A DNA stretch of 64,000 bases from Aurelia coerulea (Eukaryota; Cnidaria; Scyphozoa; Semaeostomeae; Ulmaridae), in NCBI GenBank assembly GCA_039566865.1, contig CM076955.1, positions 1,738,501 to 1,802,500 on the forward strand, in the 5' to 3' direction. The position numbers and the translations under genes are program-made. Shown here one piece after another: positions 42,701 to 54,237 of this stretch; within the stretch, counting starts at the first letter, position 1; every line of letters starts with the position of its first letter. The notes under the pieces are model-generated. The model saw only the letters and a program-made list of their open reading frames with translations, searched no databases and had not been told where the DNA came from.

Positions 42701-43955
42701 AAAGTTAGTTTGTACTCAGTGCACAGTGATTGAAATTAGCTTTATTTGCTCAAATTCAAACAAGTTTCAATGCAACTAAAACAGCTTTCTTCAGCGGCTT
42801 TTCACTCTGTTCTCTCATGAATCATCAATACTCCTTCAGGACTTCCGCTTGGATTAAAGTGCATTCATCAGGTGTAAATCTGATAATTCTATACAACCGT
42901 GAATCAAACATAATCAAGAGTATTTGCAGTAAACCAGGACATTTTCTTTGCACATCCGACAAAAATTAATTGCTCATCCACGGCTTTCTAAAAGACATTT
43001 CATTTGCAAGATAAATATTTAACCTCTGCGTAGGCCCAGCAACAAGATTGTCAAACAAATCACCAACTGTAATAATGACAGTCTGCAATCGTCAATTTGA
43101 TTAAGGGAATATGACGCATGGATCCAAAATCAATTAAGCGGGATAAAGCAATAACTCACAATTGTCCCCAATAAGTCACAAAAACCAACGTGGTACTTGA
43201 TATTGTAAATCGTAGCCTTGCCTTGGGGACAGGGCGTAGAAGACTCCACTATAAAAGGTTGTGATTATCCTTACTTTCGACACACCAATCAAAACGCAAT
43301 GACAAACGATTTTCAGCAACGAACGCAGTTATAAATAGTGAGGTGCTATGGGATGCTATAATTGTAGCCTCACCTTTGGGACCTATATAGGACGCAAAAG
43401 GCATGAAAAATCTTTATCTTCGAGATGAAACAGTAACCTCTTCAACGATCTTCAAGCTCTCTTCAATAAACCATACAACAGCGAGCATCTGAAATTGTCG
43501 AGGCCTAAGTCGACTGATCTTTCAGTCTGTCTCATTGCAACTTGCCATATTGCAGACGTTCCATTTCAAACAATGTGCCTTTTTTGATGTGTAGCTGACT
43601 AATAAATCGTCAAGTTTTGTAGGTGAGCTATTTCATTTGTATCCTTGCTCATCTAACTCACTTATCAAATTAATTTTTTCCTTCTTTGGACTATCAAACA
43701 ACGTTACACTTTGTGATGAAAGGCTTCATTGATCTTCATACACCGTCTATTACAAACAAAATCCTTGTTTCTTCGCGCAATTTTTGATTTCGTGCTGATA
43801 TTTGTACACAAAAAGGATCCTTTTGAAAGAGTGAAATTTTACTGAAATGAAACACTTTCAGTGTTAAATCAATTATGAATGTTGTGTTGCTGAATACAAG
43901 AAAACACCAGCGCAAGGGTTACCGCTTTCCATGTGTCAGTTTTTTCGCCATGTTG
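42700..43955. other. Intergenic, nothing recognised
   Basis: AT-rich sequence without supported exons. An imperfect direct pair (tgtaatagcctcacctttgggac-type) occurs near 43210-43385. Confidence 0.4.
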
Positions 43956-44270
43956 GGCAATGAATTGGCAACGACATTGTTGCGTACATATGTTCGAAGA
44001 CCAAACCGTCCTTTCCTGAGAACAAATCATCCACATAAACAGGTTATCAGTATGGTGGCAGCCACTTTCGAATTTGCCAAATTCTGTCACTATATTCCAA
44101 TCGAACAACCTTTTTAAGAGTCAACAAGCAATCAACATGCGTTTATTTGTTTTGAAGACCAAACCGTCTTTTCCTGAGAACAAATCATCCACATAAAAAT
44201 ATCATCAGTTTGGGTAGCCAATATGAATTTGCTGAATGTTGTCCCTGTGTTACAATTGAACAGCCTACTT
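43956..44270. repeat. Diverged two-copy tandem, ~162-bp unit
   Basis: gaagaccaaaccgtcttttc and ctgagaacaaatcatccaca recur about 162 bp apart. The period and part of the motif order (caaatcatccacataaa, gaatttgctga) match the array at 45170-46725, suggesting one old satellite field. Confidence 0.6.
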
Positions 44271-44581
44271 AGGTTTGAACAACCAATCAATAGCTTCTTC
44301 TGATACTGTCTAGGCTTGGATTTGGCTAAGTGCAGAACAATCTTCCCCGCAAGACAATCACCAATGTATGGTATCATTCTCTTTGCATGATTTGAACAGC
44401 TTTTGAAATACCTTAAATGAATCACACGATCACTCAATCAGTCCAGCAATCAAACACAAATCAACTCATCACCTGACCAATCGAATCAGTGCCTCAAAGT
44501 TTATCATGTTGAAGTTACTAACCAATCAGTCATGATTTACCAACAGATTACACTTTTTTTGTCCACCAGGTACGAAAGGAA

Positions 44582-44898
44582 CCCGGGGGGGTACTTAGTA
44601 TATTTGTCCGACGGGGATGTGCCGTTTTTAAGGGTATCGCTTTCACCAATTTTTTCTAGCACAGGGTATCAAAATGAGGCAATTTTTCTAGAGCAGGTTG
44701 TCAAAACATGTTAAAGGGGAATATTCTGCTAGATCGGGTCATTTTTCGGTCAAATTTCATGTTTTTGAGTATACTTTTCGCAAATTTTTTCTAGAACAGG
44801 TTATCATTTTAAGCGAAAAATTCTGGAGCAGGGTAAAAAAAAAATTTTTTCGTGGGCACACCCCCGTACAAATTTAAGTCAAGTACCCCCCCCCCGGG
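44582..44898. mobile_element. Poly-G-ended element, type A, 8-bp target duplication
   Basis: The ends CCCGGGGGGGTACTT and AAGTACCCCCCCCCCGGG are flanked exactly by GAAAGGAA (44574-44581, 44899-44906). The left subterminal motif is gacggggatgtgccgtttt. The interior is a degenerate repeat around ttttctagarcaggkta. The inverse-oriented copy at 58971-59306 matches throughout. Confidence 0.93.
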
Positions 44899-45169
44899 GA
44901 AAGGAAACATTTATTCGACGAACGAACGCAATCTGAGTGCCAACTTTGTCTGATGTAATCTGCCGATGTTTTGGGATTGATCGATTCGACGACTGTGCTA
45001 CAAATGGTCATCAACATACACACTGAAATTGCATTGATTTTGAGAGATAAAAGTTTCAACCAGCCTCTTTTGTCATAATCAACAAGTCACAAGCAATTTG
45101 ACTGATACTTTCTCCCATCCGACTTTTTCTCGTCTGACTTTCTCCTATCCGGCTTTGCTATGTCCTACT

Positions 45170-46725
45170 ATACTATAGCCATTAAGAGTGCAGCAATGCC
45201 AAACCAAAGGTCGTCTACGTAAGGTGGTTTTCTGGCTTGGCTGGATCCCGCTAATGGTCCAGGTTGCCGAATGAACTGTAATCACCATACATACGAAAGC
45301 ATCATGCAGAATAAACGGTTCAATTTCTTTCCTCTGCTACGATAGACGGGTCACTTGCAAGCTAACAGTCATCTTTATCTTATGAATTTGCTGTATCAAG
45401 TTAACGCCACAATGCAAAACAAATAATCATAGCATCCTTTGTAGGGATCATACAGAATAACCAATTCAGTTTCTTTCCTCTGCTACCATAAACGGGTCAA
45501 TAGCAAGCTAATAGAGATCTGCTCCTTTACGAATTTGCTGTTTCAAGTTAACGCCACAATGCAAAACAAATAATCATCTACATAAAAACAAAAGCACCCT
45601 TTGTAGGGGTCATACAGAATAACCTATTCAGTTTCTTTCCTCTGCTACCATAAACGGGTCGCCAGCAAGCTAATAGAGATCTGCTCCTTTACAAATTTGC
45701 TGTATCAAGCTAATGCCACAATGCAAATCAAATAATCATCTACATAAAAACAAAAGCACCCTTTGTAAGGATCATACAGAATAACCTATTCAGTTTCTTT
45801 CCTCTGCTACCATAAACGGGTCACCAGCAAGCTAATAGAGATCTGCTCCTTTACGAATTTGCTGTTTCAAGTTAACGCCACAATGCAAAACAAATAATCA
45901 TCTACATAAAAACAAAAGCACCCTTTGTAGGGGTCATACAGAATAACCTATTCAGTTTCTTTCCTCTGCTACCATAAACGGGTCGCCAGCAAGCTAATAG
46001 AGATCTGCTCCTTTACAAATTTGCTGTATCAAGCTAATGCCACAATGCAAATCAAATAATCATCTACATAAAAACAAAAGCACCCTTTGTAGGGATCATA
46101 CAGAATAACCTATTCAGTTTCTTTCCTCTGCTACCATAAACGGGTCACCAGCAAGCTAATAGAGATCTGCTCCTTTACAAATTTGCTGTATCAAGCTAAT
46201 GCCACAATGCAAATCAAATAATCATCTACATAAAAACAAAAGCACCCTTTGTAGGGATCATACAGAATAACCTATTCAGTTTCTTTCCTCTGCTACCATA
46301 AACGGGTCACCAGCAAGCTAATAGAGATCTGCTCCTTTACGAATTGGCTGTATCAAGCTAATGCCACAATGCAAAACAAATAATCATCTATATAAAAACA
46401 AAAGCACCCTTTGTAGGGATCATACAGAATAACCTATTCAGTTTCTTTCCTCTGCCACCATAAACGGGTCACCAGCAAGCTAATAGAGATCTGCTCCTTT
46501 ACGAATTGGCTGTATCAAGCTAATGCCACAATGCAAAACAAATAATCATCTACATAAAAACAAAAGCACCCTTTGTAGGGATCATACAGAATAACTTATT
46601 CAGTTTCTTTCCTCTGTTACCATAAACGGGTCACCAGCAAGCTAATAGAGATCTGCTCCTTTACGAATTGGATGTACCAAGCTAATGCCGCAATGCAAAA
46701 CAAATAATCATCTACACAAAAACAA
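45170..46725. repeat. Tandem array, 162-bp unit, about 9 copies
   Basis: The landmarks agcaccctttgtagggatca and accataaacgggtc recur every 162 bp. Units at the left are more diverged. Alternating variants (gggtcgccagc / gggtcaccagc with tacaaattt / tacgaattt) hint at a two-unit higher-order pattern. Confidence 0.95.
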
Positions 46726-46729
46726 GATG

Positions 46730-47570
46730 CGATCGAGCTTCGTCACATCAATCACGTTCCTTCACTTAACATAAACAATCGAAATAGACTGATTGCTAGA
46801 TTGCAATTGGTTGTCTGTTGAATAGGAGAGAATAGCGAGCGGAAACAAGAGTGACATACACAAAGCAGGAAAGCATCGGGGAACATCGCTAATGAATCAA
46901 CATTTCGGAATAAGGTTTATTATATTGTCTCAGGTGTATTAACGTAGTTAAGCTAACGCCTTCGATTTCTACTGAAATTGGTATCCTTGACAAATACTGC
47001 TGCTCAAACAATTGTTCTAAGACCTGTAACAACACAAATATAATGAATGATGATTTTTTAGAAATGCAAATATGATCACGCCTTCAATCGAAATACAAAT
47101 TTTAAAATCAATCCTGTAAAGAGAAAAACCTGTTAATTTACTTTAAGGCTGGACTAGCTTTTTCTTCTTCCTCGTGATTGAGTGAAATTGGAATGATATT
47201 GATTGAGTGGAGTTTGAAACTAATTTCCTGCTTATCATTAATTGTTTTATACTCTGCCTCTGTCTTGTGTCTCTTCCATTGTTACTTTCATGGGTATTGC
47301 TATCTTGATCTTAGTAACATTATGCCTAGCATTCTGAGAGTAAATCGCCCAACAAGGTCCTCCGCCTTCAATCATAAACACTCTCCCTAATTCTTGTATT
47401 GTATCACATTCTCAACACCTTCATTCTGAGAACTTCTATCCTTTGAACCGATCTGTTAACCTTCTATCCTTAGAACCTATCTGGTTCTGTCTCCCCCCAA
47501 CTCACAACTTACAGGCTTCCAAACGTTCAAGAAACTCACTTGATCTTATAGATATTAAATATCATCGTTG
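46730..47570. other. Intergenic, nothing recognised
   Basis: No supported exon. The longest open frame (47178-47390) has no splice or start support. Confidence 0.4.
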
Positions 47571-47578
47571 AATTGTAA

Positions 47579-47635
47579 GTACCATTCGCAATGGGAGCAA
47601 CGTAACCCCGAATTCTCTCCCGTTGCGAATGGTAC
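47579..47635. repeat. Hairpin, 19-bp arms
   Basis: gtaccattcgcaatgggag pairs with ctcccgttgcgaatggtac around a 19-bp loop, with one mismatch. Confidence 0.8.
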
Positions 47636-48012
47636 ACAGTAATGCAGATATGTTTTGTTTGATTGAAGATTTTCCAGTGATAAAAAGGTACTGGCGTTGT
47701 ATGTATGGTTTGTGTCTTGGCTAATTTCATGGATATAGATCAGAAACATTATGCCTTAGCTTGCAAGAGGAAGCAGCAAATTATAAGCAAGCCAAACCAT
47801 TAACTTGGGTGAAGATTTGGTGAGGATTTTTACCCGGGATGCCAAGGTTAACAGCATCTACAGTGTTTCAAAGACTTTTGATTGGCAAGCGGGCTAGCCC
47901 AGTTACCTGTTTCTTGATATCTTGTTTTACCATTTACTCCAATCAAAAGTTATTCAGATATAACGCACCGAATCAGCGGGACCTTGAAGCTGATAAAAGG
48001 ATCATACTTGTC

Positions 48013-48181
48013 GGGGAGACGACATACGCTTCGCCCAAGGAAACCCATGCTTCCCCCCGTGCAGTCGGGTAAAGCTCACGCGCAGTAGCGTTTCGAAGTT
48101 GAAGCTCTGACGGGCGCATGCGCTTAACCCACTGCACGGGGGGACACATAAGTTTCCTCGGACAAAGCGATCTCGTCTCCT
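48013..48181. mobile_element. Small foldback element
   Basis: The arms ggggagacgacatacgctt and inverse (aagcgatctcgtctcc) continue to ccccccgtgcagt and inverse, with a GC-rich centre containing gcgcatgcgc. Confidence 0.7.
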
Positions 48182-48264
48182 CAACAAATACTGTATTATG
48201 GAAGAGATGTGCCGAGATGTGTGTGCTTTCGAAAGCTTTCGAAATTTCAACCCCAGATCAATAG

Positions 48265-49064
48265 GATAAAACCTCTATTGAAAAAATCCACACCCAATTT
48301 TTAAAGAGATTACTTGGCGTCAACAGATCGACAACAAACATCCTGGTACGGGGTGAGCTTGGACGATACCCTTTACTAACCCAAATTGAATCAAGAATAT
48401 GTAGTTTCATCAAACATATCGAAAATGACTACGCTGAAACATCACTTGCTAGTCAAGCATTCTCATACGAAAAGAAAATATTGACAAGAAAATCAATGTC
48501 ATCGCATATTGACGAATCATCAACATTACTGAGAAACGACCATTTGATCTCAATGTCTAAACATTCTATAAAGAAGACCATAACTTCACACTATTCAAAG
48601 CATTGGAAATAAAAATGGACGAATGCTCCAAAGCAACTTTATATAAAACACACAAACAAAATATCTCACTTGAAAAATACCTGATAAAAATACAGAAAAG
48701 AAACTTTCGAAGAACGATAACAAAAGTACGACTCAGTGACCATTGTCTAGCAATAGAATAAGGAAGACATACAAAACCAAAAACCGAAAAACATAATCGA
48801 ATATGCCCACTATGTAATGAAAACAAAATTGAAGATGAGATACATTTCATTATGCAATGCAAATCCTTTACAGTGGAAAGAAAAAGCTTCAATAGCAAAA
48901 TCATCGACACTTATCCAAACTATAGAAATATTCCAACAGATGCACAAAAATACATATTTCTTCAGACAAATGAAGATCATCATTCTCTCGAACTTCTTGG
49001 TGAATATATGTTTACAATTTATAACAAAAGACTGCAAATCCATACCGAATCTCAAAATGGATAA
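48265..49064 (+). pseudogene. LINE ORF2 C-terminal half, broken
   Basis: The frame contains TQFLKRLLGVNRSTTN, then, after in-frame stops, RICPLCNENKIEDEIHF followed by MQC. This is the CCHC-type motif that ends many non-LTR retrotransposon ORF2 proteins, after the reverse transcriptase. At least two stop codons interrupt the frame (near 48609 and 48759). The reverse transcriptase core is missing, as expected for a 5'-truncated copy. An AT-rich 3' UTR follows to about 49200. Confidence 0.85.
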
Positions 49065-49561
49065 TTCATCGAAATACCTCCACGCAACTTACCAAATTAC
49101 ATACTATCGTTTATCGTCACTATTATTGTCATCTTTATAATTGTTAGTAAAATAGAAATTAGTTGTAGAAAAGTAGAAGCTTAGACCATGTATCTAATTA
49201 GATATTGTGTCTTATGGAAAAAAAAGTGTGCCTCGGAAAGATGTGCTGTCGTTTAGGGGCCGGTGGCTCTCAGACCGTTTGTCATCTTGATATGTTATGA
49301 ATATATAAAATATAAAATACATTAGGTTTGATCTCAGTCTAGCAGACTTCCTGGATTTTCTCAAGGCGTTTTTGATAAACCCGTGCGAATACATCTTACT
49401 GGACAAAAGATAACTTTTGCGGCTAGAAAGAATCCAAAAATGTTGTCGTTGTAAAAGAAAACTGTTTCGTCTGACAAAGGTCTGATAAAGAAAAGATTCC
49501 AGGATGGCAAGTTAACTAGTGCTTCTCCAGGATGAACTAGCCGCATATGAAGATTAAAATT

Positions 49562-49628
49562 AGCGGTGATGGCTCAGTGGTAGCACTCTTGACTACCAAT
49601 CTGAAGGTTGATGGTTCAAGTCTAGACT
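49562..49628 (+). mobile_element. tRNA-like SINE head
   Basis: TGGCTCAGTGG (A box) and GGTTCAAGTC (B box) are correctly spaced in a 67-bp tRNA-like segment with ACC at the anticodon position. It runs straight into another element (gacttatgacgatgagtct), so only the head remains. Confidence 0.55.
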
Positions 49629-49637
49629 TATGACGAT

Positions 49638-50066
49638 GAGTCTCTCGTTTCCCTGTGCTATTTGACTTGTTGATGGCGCTTCGGTCAACAGAGAGACTCA
49701 TTTCCCAACGCTTGTAGAAACGGAATATCTCCGTACTGATTCTACTAATAGACCTTTTCGCTATTTTACACCAGGTTCGATTATGTGGCGTTGAAGCTTC
49801 TATCACTATTGTATTCATTCGAACATTCTACAAATGTATCAAGCTATCGTTCGATTCGAATTCTTTTTTCGAATCTTAACTAAAAGATCTATTGGGCCTA
49901 AATCAATCTGATACTTTTTTCTCAAAACCACTGATCTTAAAACGGCACAAAAATGGTTTTCCAAAACTCCTGTACCATAGAATTTGCTGTCAGAACTTCG
50001 ATAAATGTTCATTCTAGCTATCAATGCAAAAAGCGCCTTCCTCTAAGCCATACTCTCATCAGCACA
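49638..50066 (-). repeat. Left arm of a ~425-bp inverted repeat pair
   Basis: It matches 51341-51765 in inverse orientation along its whole length, including the AATAGACCTTTT miniature element and agctagaatgaacatttatc. Both arms carry a ~60-codon frame beginning MIARMNIYRSSDSKFY, which is a by-product of the repeat. The spacer is 1.27 kb. Confidence 0.92.
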
Positions 50067-50449
50067 TGAGTTTGCGACAAAAAGTTGTCGCAGATTGACA
50101 TTTTTGTCCGGTTTTACAGCTCTATGGTTATAAGGCCCTCAGTGGAGCGACAACAACAACAACAATTCAACTCAATTAGATGAGCACACTTTTCCACACT
50201 TCTCCACACTTTTCGAAAAAAATATAAAGCCAACCTATGACTCTTCTCGTTTTTCTTTCTTTTTTTTGTCAACGATTTATTGTAAATAGGAGTGTATTAT
50301 ATATTTATTTATTATCTAATTTTTAATATTACTTTAGCATGGCTCCCTGTAAAGCAGTATGTAAATATTGAGTGGATTACCATGGATAAAAAAGTTAAAA
50401 TGAAAAATGAAAAAAATCAGCGTAACTAGAGGGTCCTTATGTAGTGAGG

Positions 50450-50640
50450 CTAGTTCGAGTCCTCGCCCTGCAGAACCCGCCACGTAGAGTGAGGAGAGTC
50501 GCCAACTCTCTGAAATCCCAGGCTGAAGGAATCACGAGGTGTGGTCACATCGAGGGGAAGGACCAGGAAAATGCTTCGATAAGTTCAGCTTCTCAACATC
50601 CTAAAACTACCTTCGAATGCTACAATCCTGGGCAGAAGAA
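50450..50640 (+). repeat. Dispersed repeat, SINE-like, copy 2
   Basis: See the copy at 38499-38650. GTTCGAGTCC near the left edge resembles a Pol III B box. It lies between the arms of the inverted pair. Confidence 0.6.
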
Positions 50641-50644
50641 GCTG

Positions 50645-51335
50645 GGACACAGGCAAATTTCAGTGTCTTCATGATGTTTCCTAAAATATCGAGGAGAAAA
50701 CATACGTTTAGAGTCTCCCAATCCCCCCTCCCCCCTACTTCAATGTTGAGAAAGTCGAAAGGCGTTTGATTCAAGTAACTTTGAAACGGGGGGAGCGGGG
50801 GGCACGTAATCAAAAACCGGAGTAGTGCAATTTTATGATTGTCCGAAGTATTTTGGCCAATATTGTAGGTAGAAATGTATAGAAAAAGAGAAGAAAAAGA
50901 TTAAAATGTTGGCAAGGAGTGAAATAAAATAAAACTAACTTGGCAGCAGAAAAACCAAGAGCAGAAGCATTGCAACACAGACACTGCCAATAACGACTTC
51001 CTCGGGGCACAGGAGACCCATACTATTGTGGTGAGGGGGCCTCCCTATATTCTAACGCATGATGTAGCAAGATCATATCTTACCTAAGAATCTCTAGCTG
51101 AAATTCAAAGGACTTACATATGAAGTTTTCTTGTCTATATTTCATATGATAATGATAATATAATCCAACTACCTCCTCCCTACAGGCCCGAGTGAAGTAG
51201 ACTGGATAAACTAAATTGCAACGTTATATTACAGCCATTTCGTTTGTTTCTTGCGTCCTTGCTCTTCGTCAATGAAATAGAGCGCATCGATACCAACCAT
51301 CAATAATGCGCGATAATGATGATGATTGAAACCCT
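50645..51335. other. Spacer of the inverted pair, nothing recognised
   Basis: It contains short G-rich runs (50735, 50790) but no supported exon or transposase frame. Confidence 0.4.
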
Positions 51336-51340
51336 GGTGC

Positions 51341-51765
51341 TGATCTGAGTATGGCTTAGAAGAAGGCGCTTTTTGCATTGATAGCTAGAATGAACATTTA
51401 TCGAAGTTCTGATAGCAAATTTTATGCTACAACAGTTCTGGAAAACTGTTTTTGTGGCGTTTTAAGATCAGTGGTTTTGAGAAAAAAAGTAGCAGGTGAT
51501 TTAGGCCCAATAGATCTTTTAGCTAAGATTCGAAAAAAGAATCCGAATCGAACGATACCTTGATATATTTATAGAATGTTCGAATGTATACAATAGTGAT
51601 AGAAGCTCCAACGCCACATAATCGAACCTTGTATAGAATAGCGAAAAGGTCTATTAGTAGAATCAGTACGGAGATATTCCGTTTCTACAAGCGTTGGGAA
51701 ATGAGTCTCTCTGTTGACCGAAGCGCCATCATCAAGTCAAAGAGCACAGGGAAACGAGAGACTCA
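51341..51765 (+). repeat. Right arm of the ~425-bp inverted repeat pair
   Basis: Inverse of 49638-50066, with scattered substitutions and small indels. Confidence 0.92.
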
Positions 51766-52019
51766 CTGCAAATGCAATGCGTGCCAACTTTCATGCGAAT
51801 CTTAGAAAATTGTAGATTATGAAATAGTAGAAAATTTTTATGTAATTATTTGTATCATTTTTCGTTATCATCGATTTAAATCAACTTACCTATATAGTAA
51901 GCTAGATTTAAAAAAATCGATGTAAAATAAGATGACAAACAAAGACTCCAGGTAATAAGTCTACACAAGGTGTTGCAAAAGTTGTTTGCGCAAGGCTGCT
52001 GTAACTGTAGCATCAGTTG

Positions 52020-52700
52020 TCCTGTTTTTTACACAGTTGCATAGATTAGGTTTCAACTTCGAGTTGGAGGCATTTACCAAAGGGTTGCAGCATCAGTTGT
52101 CCTGTTTTTTACAGCATAGGTTCCAAATCTTTAACTCAGCGTAAAAAGGTGGGTCTAAAATTCAATGATCTATTTCTTCTGATTGAATGGCTTGAATGAA
52201 ACCTTAGAATAATTCTACCGTTGGACTTTGCAGAAATCTTGAATATTTTTCGAAATTACAGCGTATTTTATATTCCAGCTCATTTTAGGATGTGACGTCA
52301 TCGAATACCTAAAATCATAAACCAGAAGAATGACAGACTTTTGCTTGATGCCTTATTGTAGGCATTCATAAACTATGGTTTTCTTCCAAATTAATTCATG
52401 TTGCGTCAAACAGTTTAGAAATTACGATGGTTTTAAGTTTTTTGAAAATTTTTCTTGAATTTCTTGAAAAAGAAGAAAAACATTCTAATTCTGAAAATAT
52501 TGGAGATTTCAGAAAAGTCCAACGGTAGAATTATAGAGAAATAGCTAAAGTTTCTTTGAAGTAATTCAGTTCAAAGAAATTGGTCACTCAATTTTACACC
52601 AGCCTTTTTAAAGATTTGGAACCTATGCTGTTTTTTACACAGTTGCATAGATTAGGTTTCAACTTCGAGTTCGAGGCATTTACCAAAGGGTTAACAGGTT
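52020..52700. repeat. Tandem ~75-bp duplication split by an element
   Basis: catcagttgtcctgtttttt...cgagttggaggcatttaccaaagggtt occurs intact at 52012-52087. A second copy is interrupted after ...gttttttac and resumes at 52631. The interruption is the AGCATAGG element. Confidence 0.88.
52113..52630. mobile_element. AGCATAGG-ended foldback element, complete
   Basis: The ends AGCATAGGTTCCAAATCTTT and inverse bound a 518-bp copy. GTTTTTTAC is directly repeated at the borders (7-11 bp depending on where the ends are set). The intact neighbour copy of the host sequence confirms the insertion. Confidence 0.9.
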
Positions 52701-52739
52701 CATCTTATAAATAAATACACAATGAACCACACCTCACAG

Positions 52740-52951
52740 TTATTCAAGCAAAACTGTGGACATTAGGCAGGAGCAAGTCTGTTCGAAGTTTCTTGGGAAA
52801 CCAGGTAGGTATCATTCAAAAAAGTTTAGCGAGTGGCATTTGAATTTTTCAAATTTCTATTTGACAAACTTTTCAGACCTCCAATACAGCATCCGAAACT
52901 GCAGCTGTTGCACCTAGTGATATGAAGTTTGATCTTGACATGGTAGAGTGA
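52740..52951 (+). CDS. Last two exons of an unrecognised gene
   Basis: Exon 52740-52804 (acceptor CCTCACAG, donor CAG|GTAGGT) and exon 52877-52951 (acceptor CTTTTCAG, stop TGA) join in phase 0 across a 72-bp intron. The 46 residues seen are a basic stretch (AKLWTLGRSKSVRSFLGN) followed by an acidic, alanine-rich C-terminus ending KFDLDMVE. Upstream exons were not found. The minus strand of the last exon is also open, but lacks matching splice sites. Confidence 0.45.
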
Positions 52952-53166
52952 CTGACTCAACCGCAGCGCGTCATAGATTGCACTATGGTCAGTTTTTTGC
53001 CCCTACACAAACTGAACAATTTTAAGATAAATACTTTCATAAAGTCACTTGGAAATCGACAAAGGTACGGCCGATTCAAGCCAAATAAATTTCAATATCT
53101 AAGTTATAATGTTACCCAGACAATGATAATCTGTTTTAAGGGATCCGGTGAGCAGCTAACAAACTA

Positions 53167-53377
53167 CCGGGTGTCCCAAAATGATGTATTATTGTTTGAT
53201 TGCTTACATGTCCATAACCGATGAACCGATTTCCAAACACTTGATTTTATTCGATTGCCTAAGGACTAAATTGTATTTTAAGATGTTGGTTGTGGTTTTA
53301 CCAGTTTTGGAAAATCGGTTCATCGGTTATGGAAATATAAGCGATCAAACGATAATACATCATTTTGGGACACCCGG
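53167..53377. mobile_element. Mariner-type miniature element, 211 bp
   Basis: The ends CCGGGTGTCCCAAAATGATG and inverse form arms of about 75 bp and are flanked by TA on both sides. The CCGGGTG-CCAAAA core is shared with 6483-7084. Confidence 0.9.
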
Positions 53378-53574
53378 TATAGGCTTGCAAACGTTTCAAG
53401 TGTCTTTTACTCACCCAGCGGATCAGTCCTATCTATTTACTCTTTCGATACTGTAACATGGTGGATATTTGGAGACATTGCCTGCACTGCACCCTCTTTC
53501 CTGCCCCTATACCTAGATACAAGAGAGACTGCTACTGCGCGCTATCTTAGGTTACAAGTAAAAAGATAGGATAC

Positions 53575-53732
53575 CTGTGAAAATCAGCATCAATGGTCAT
53601 GTGATCTTCATACGCTTCTTGTAACCGACCAATCAGAGCACTTTTATTGTCCATGATCGTTTGCAAGTGACTGCATAAGTCCTCTAACAGCAACAGCAAC
53701 GAATCTGCACGTGAAAGAGGCAGCATCAGTGA
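53575..53732 (-). CDS. HAUS2: Exon of a HAUS2-like augmin subunit
   Basis: This is a 158-nt exon (acceptor TGTTAAG, donor CAG|GTATCC). The frame reads LLEDLCSHLQTIMDNKSALI then RLQEAYEDHMTIDADFHR. From memory of the family this resembles the conserved coiled-coil and (L/M)xI(E/D)AxxHRY block of HAUS2 (CEP27), a subunit of the eight-protein augmin complex that recruits gamma-tubulin to spindle microtubules. It is leucine-rich and helical. The exon ends with two bases of the Arg codon, as if the HRY block continued in the next exon, which was not found. The downstream intron holds a mariner-type element and the upstream intron a microsatellite. Confidence 0.5.
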
Positions 53733-53744
53733 CTTAACAAGGCT

Positions 53745-53943
53745 TAACGCGCAAGTAAGTAAGTAGGCATGTAAGTAAGTAAGTATTTAATTAAGTAAGC
53801 AACCAAGTACATGGTAAACAAGTAAATAAAGTAAAATGTAAGCACTTTGATGCGAATTGAAGCAAGCACGATGTAAATAAAGCAAGCAAGCAAGTAAATA
53901 AATAAGCAAACGAGTAAATAAGCAAGTAAGCAAGTAAATAAGC

Positions 53944-53985
<42 letters not shown>
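53745..53985. repeat. CAAG/TAAG microsatellite
   Basis: A (AAGT)n and (AAGC)n tract, with a short unique insert at 53815-53875. All open frames across it are repeat artefacts (leucine/alanine/cysteine runs). Confidence 0.97.
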
Positions 53986-54237
53986 AACGCTGCTACCCGA
54001 CAGTATTTAAAGATAGATGTAAATTTAAAGATAACAAAGCATTCATGGAACCTTAGCCATTATGAAATAGAGTTCAAATGAGTGGCTATTTCGGCACTTG
54101 GGATGAAACTAATTTCGATGTTACGCAGGGATCTGTGTCAGGGACATTCCTTTTTAACATTTGCATTCATTTTTTTTCTTTAACGATGCTGATTATTGAA
54201 TGGCATTCATGACACTAGGAAGGTGAAGTTGCGGTTT

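Noticed and set aside
49839..50024. Matching ~60-codon frames here and at 51378-51563
   Set aside because: They match because they lie in the two arms of an inverted repeat containing a miniature element; conservation is not evidence of coding.
53744..53985. Three overlapping leucine/alanine/cysteine-rich frames
   Set aside because: All three frames of a 4-bp repeat are open for the same reason; no gene.
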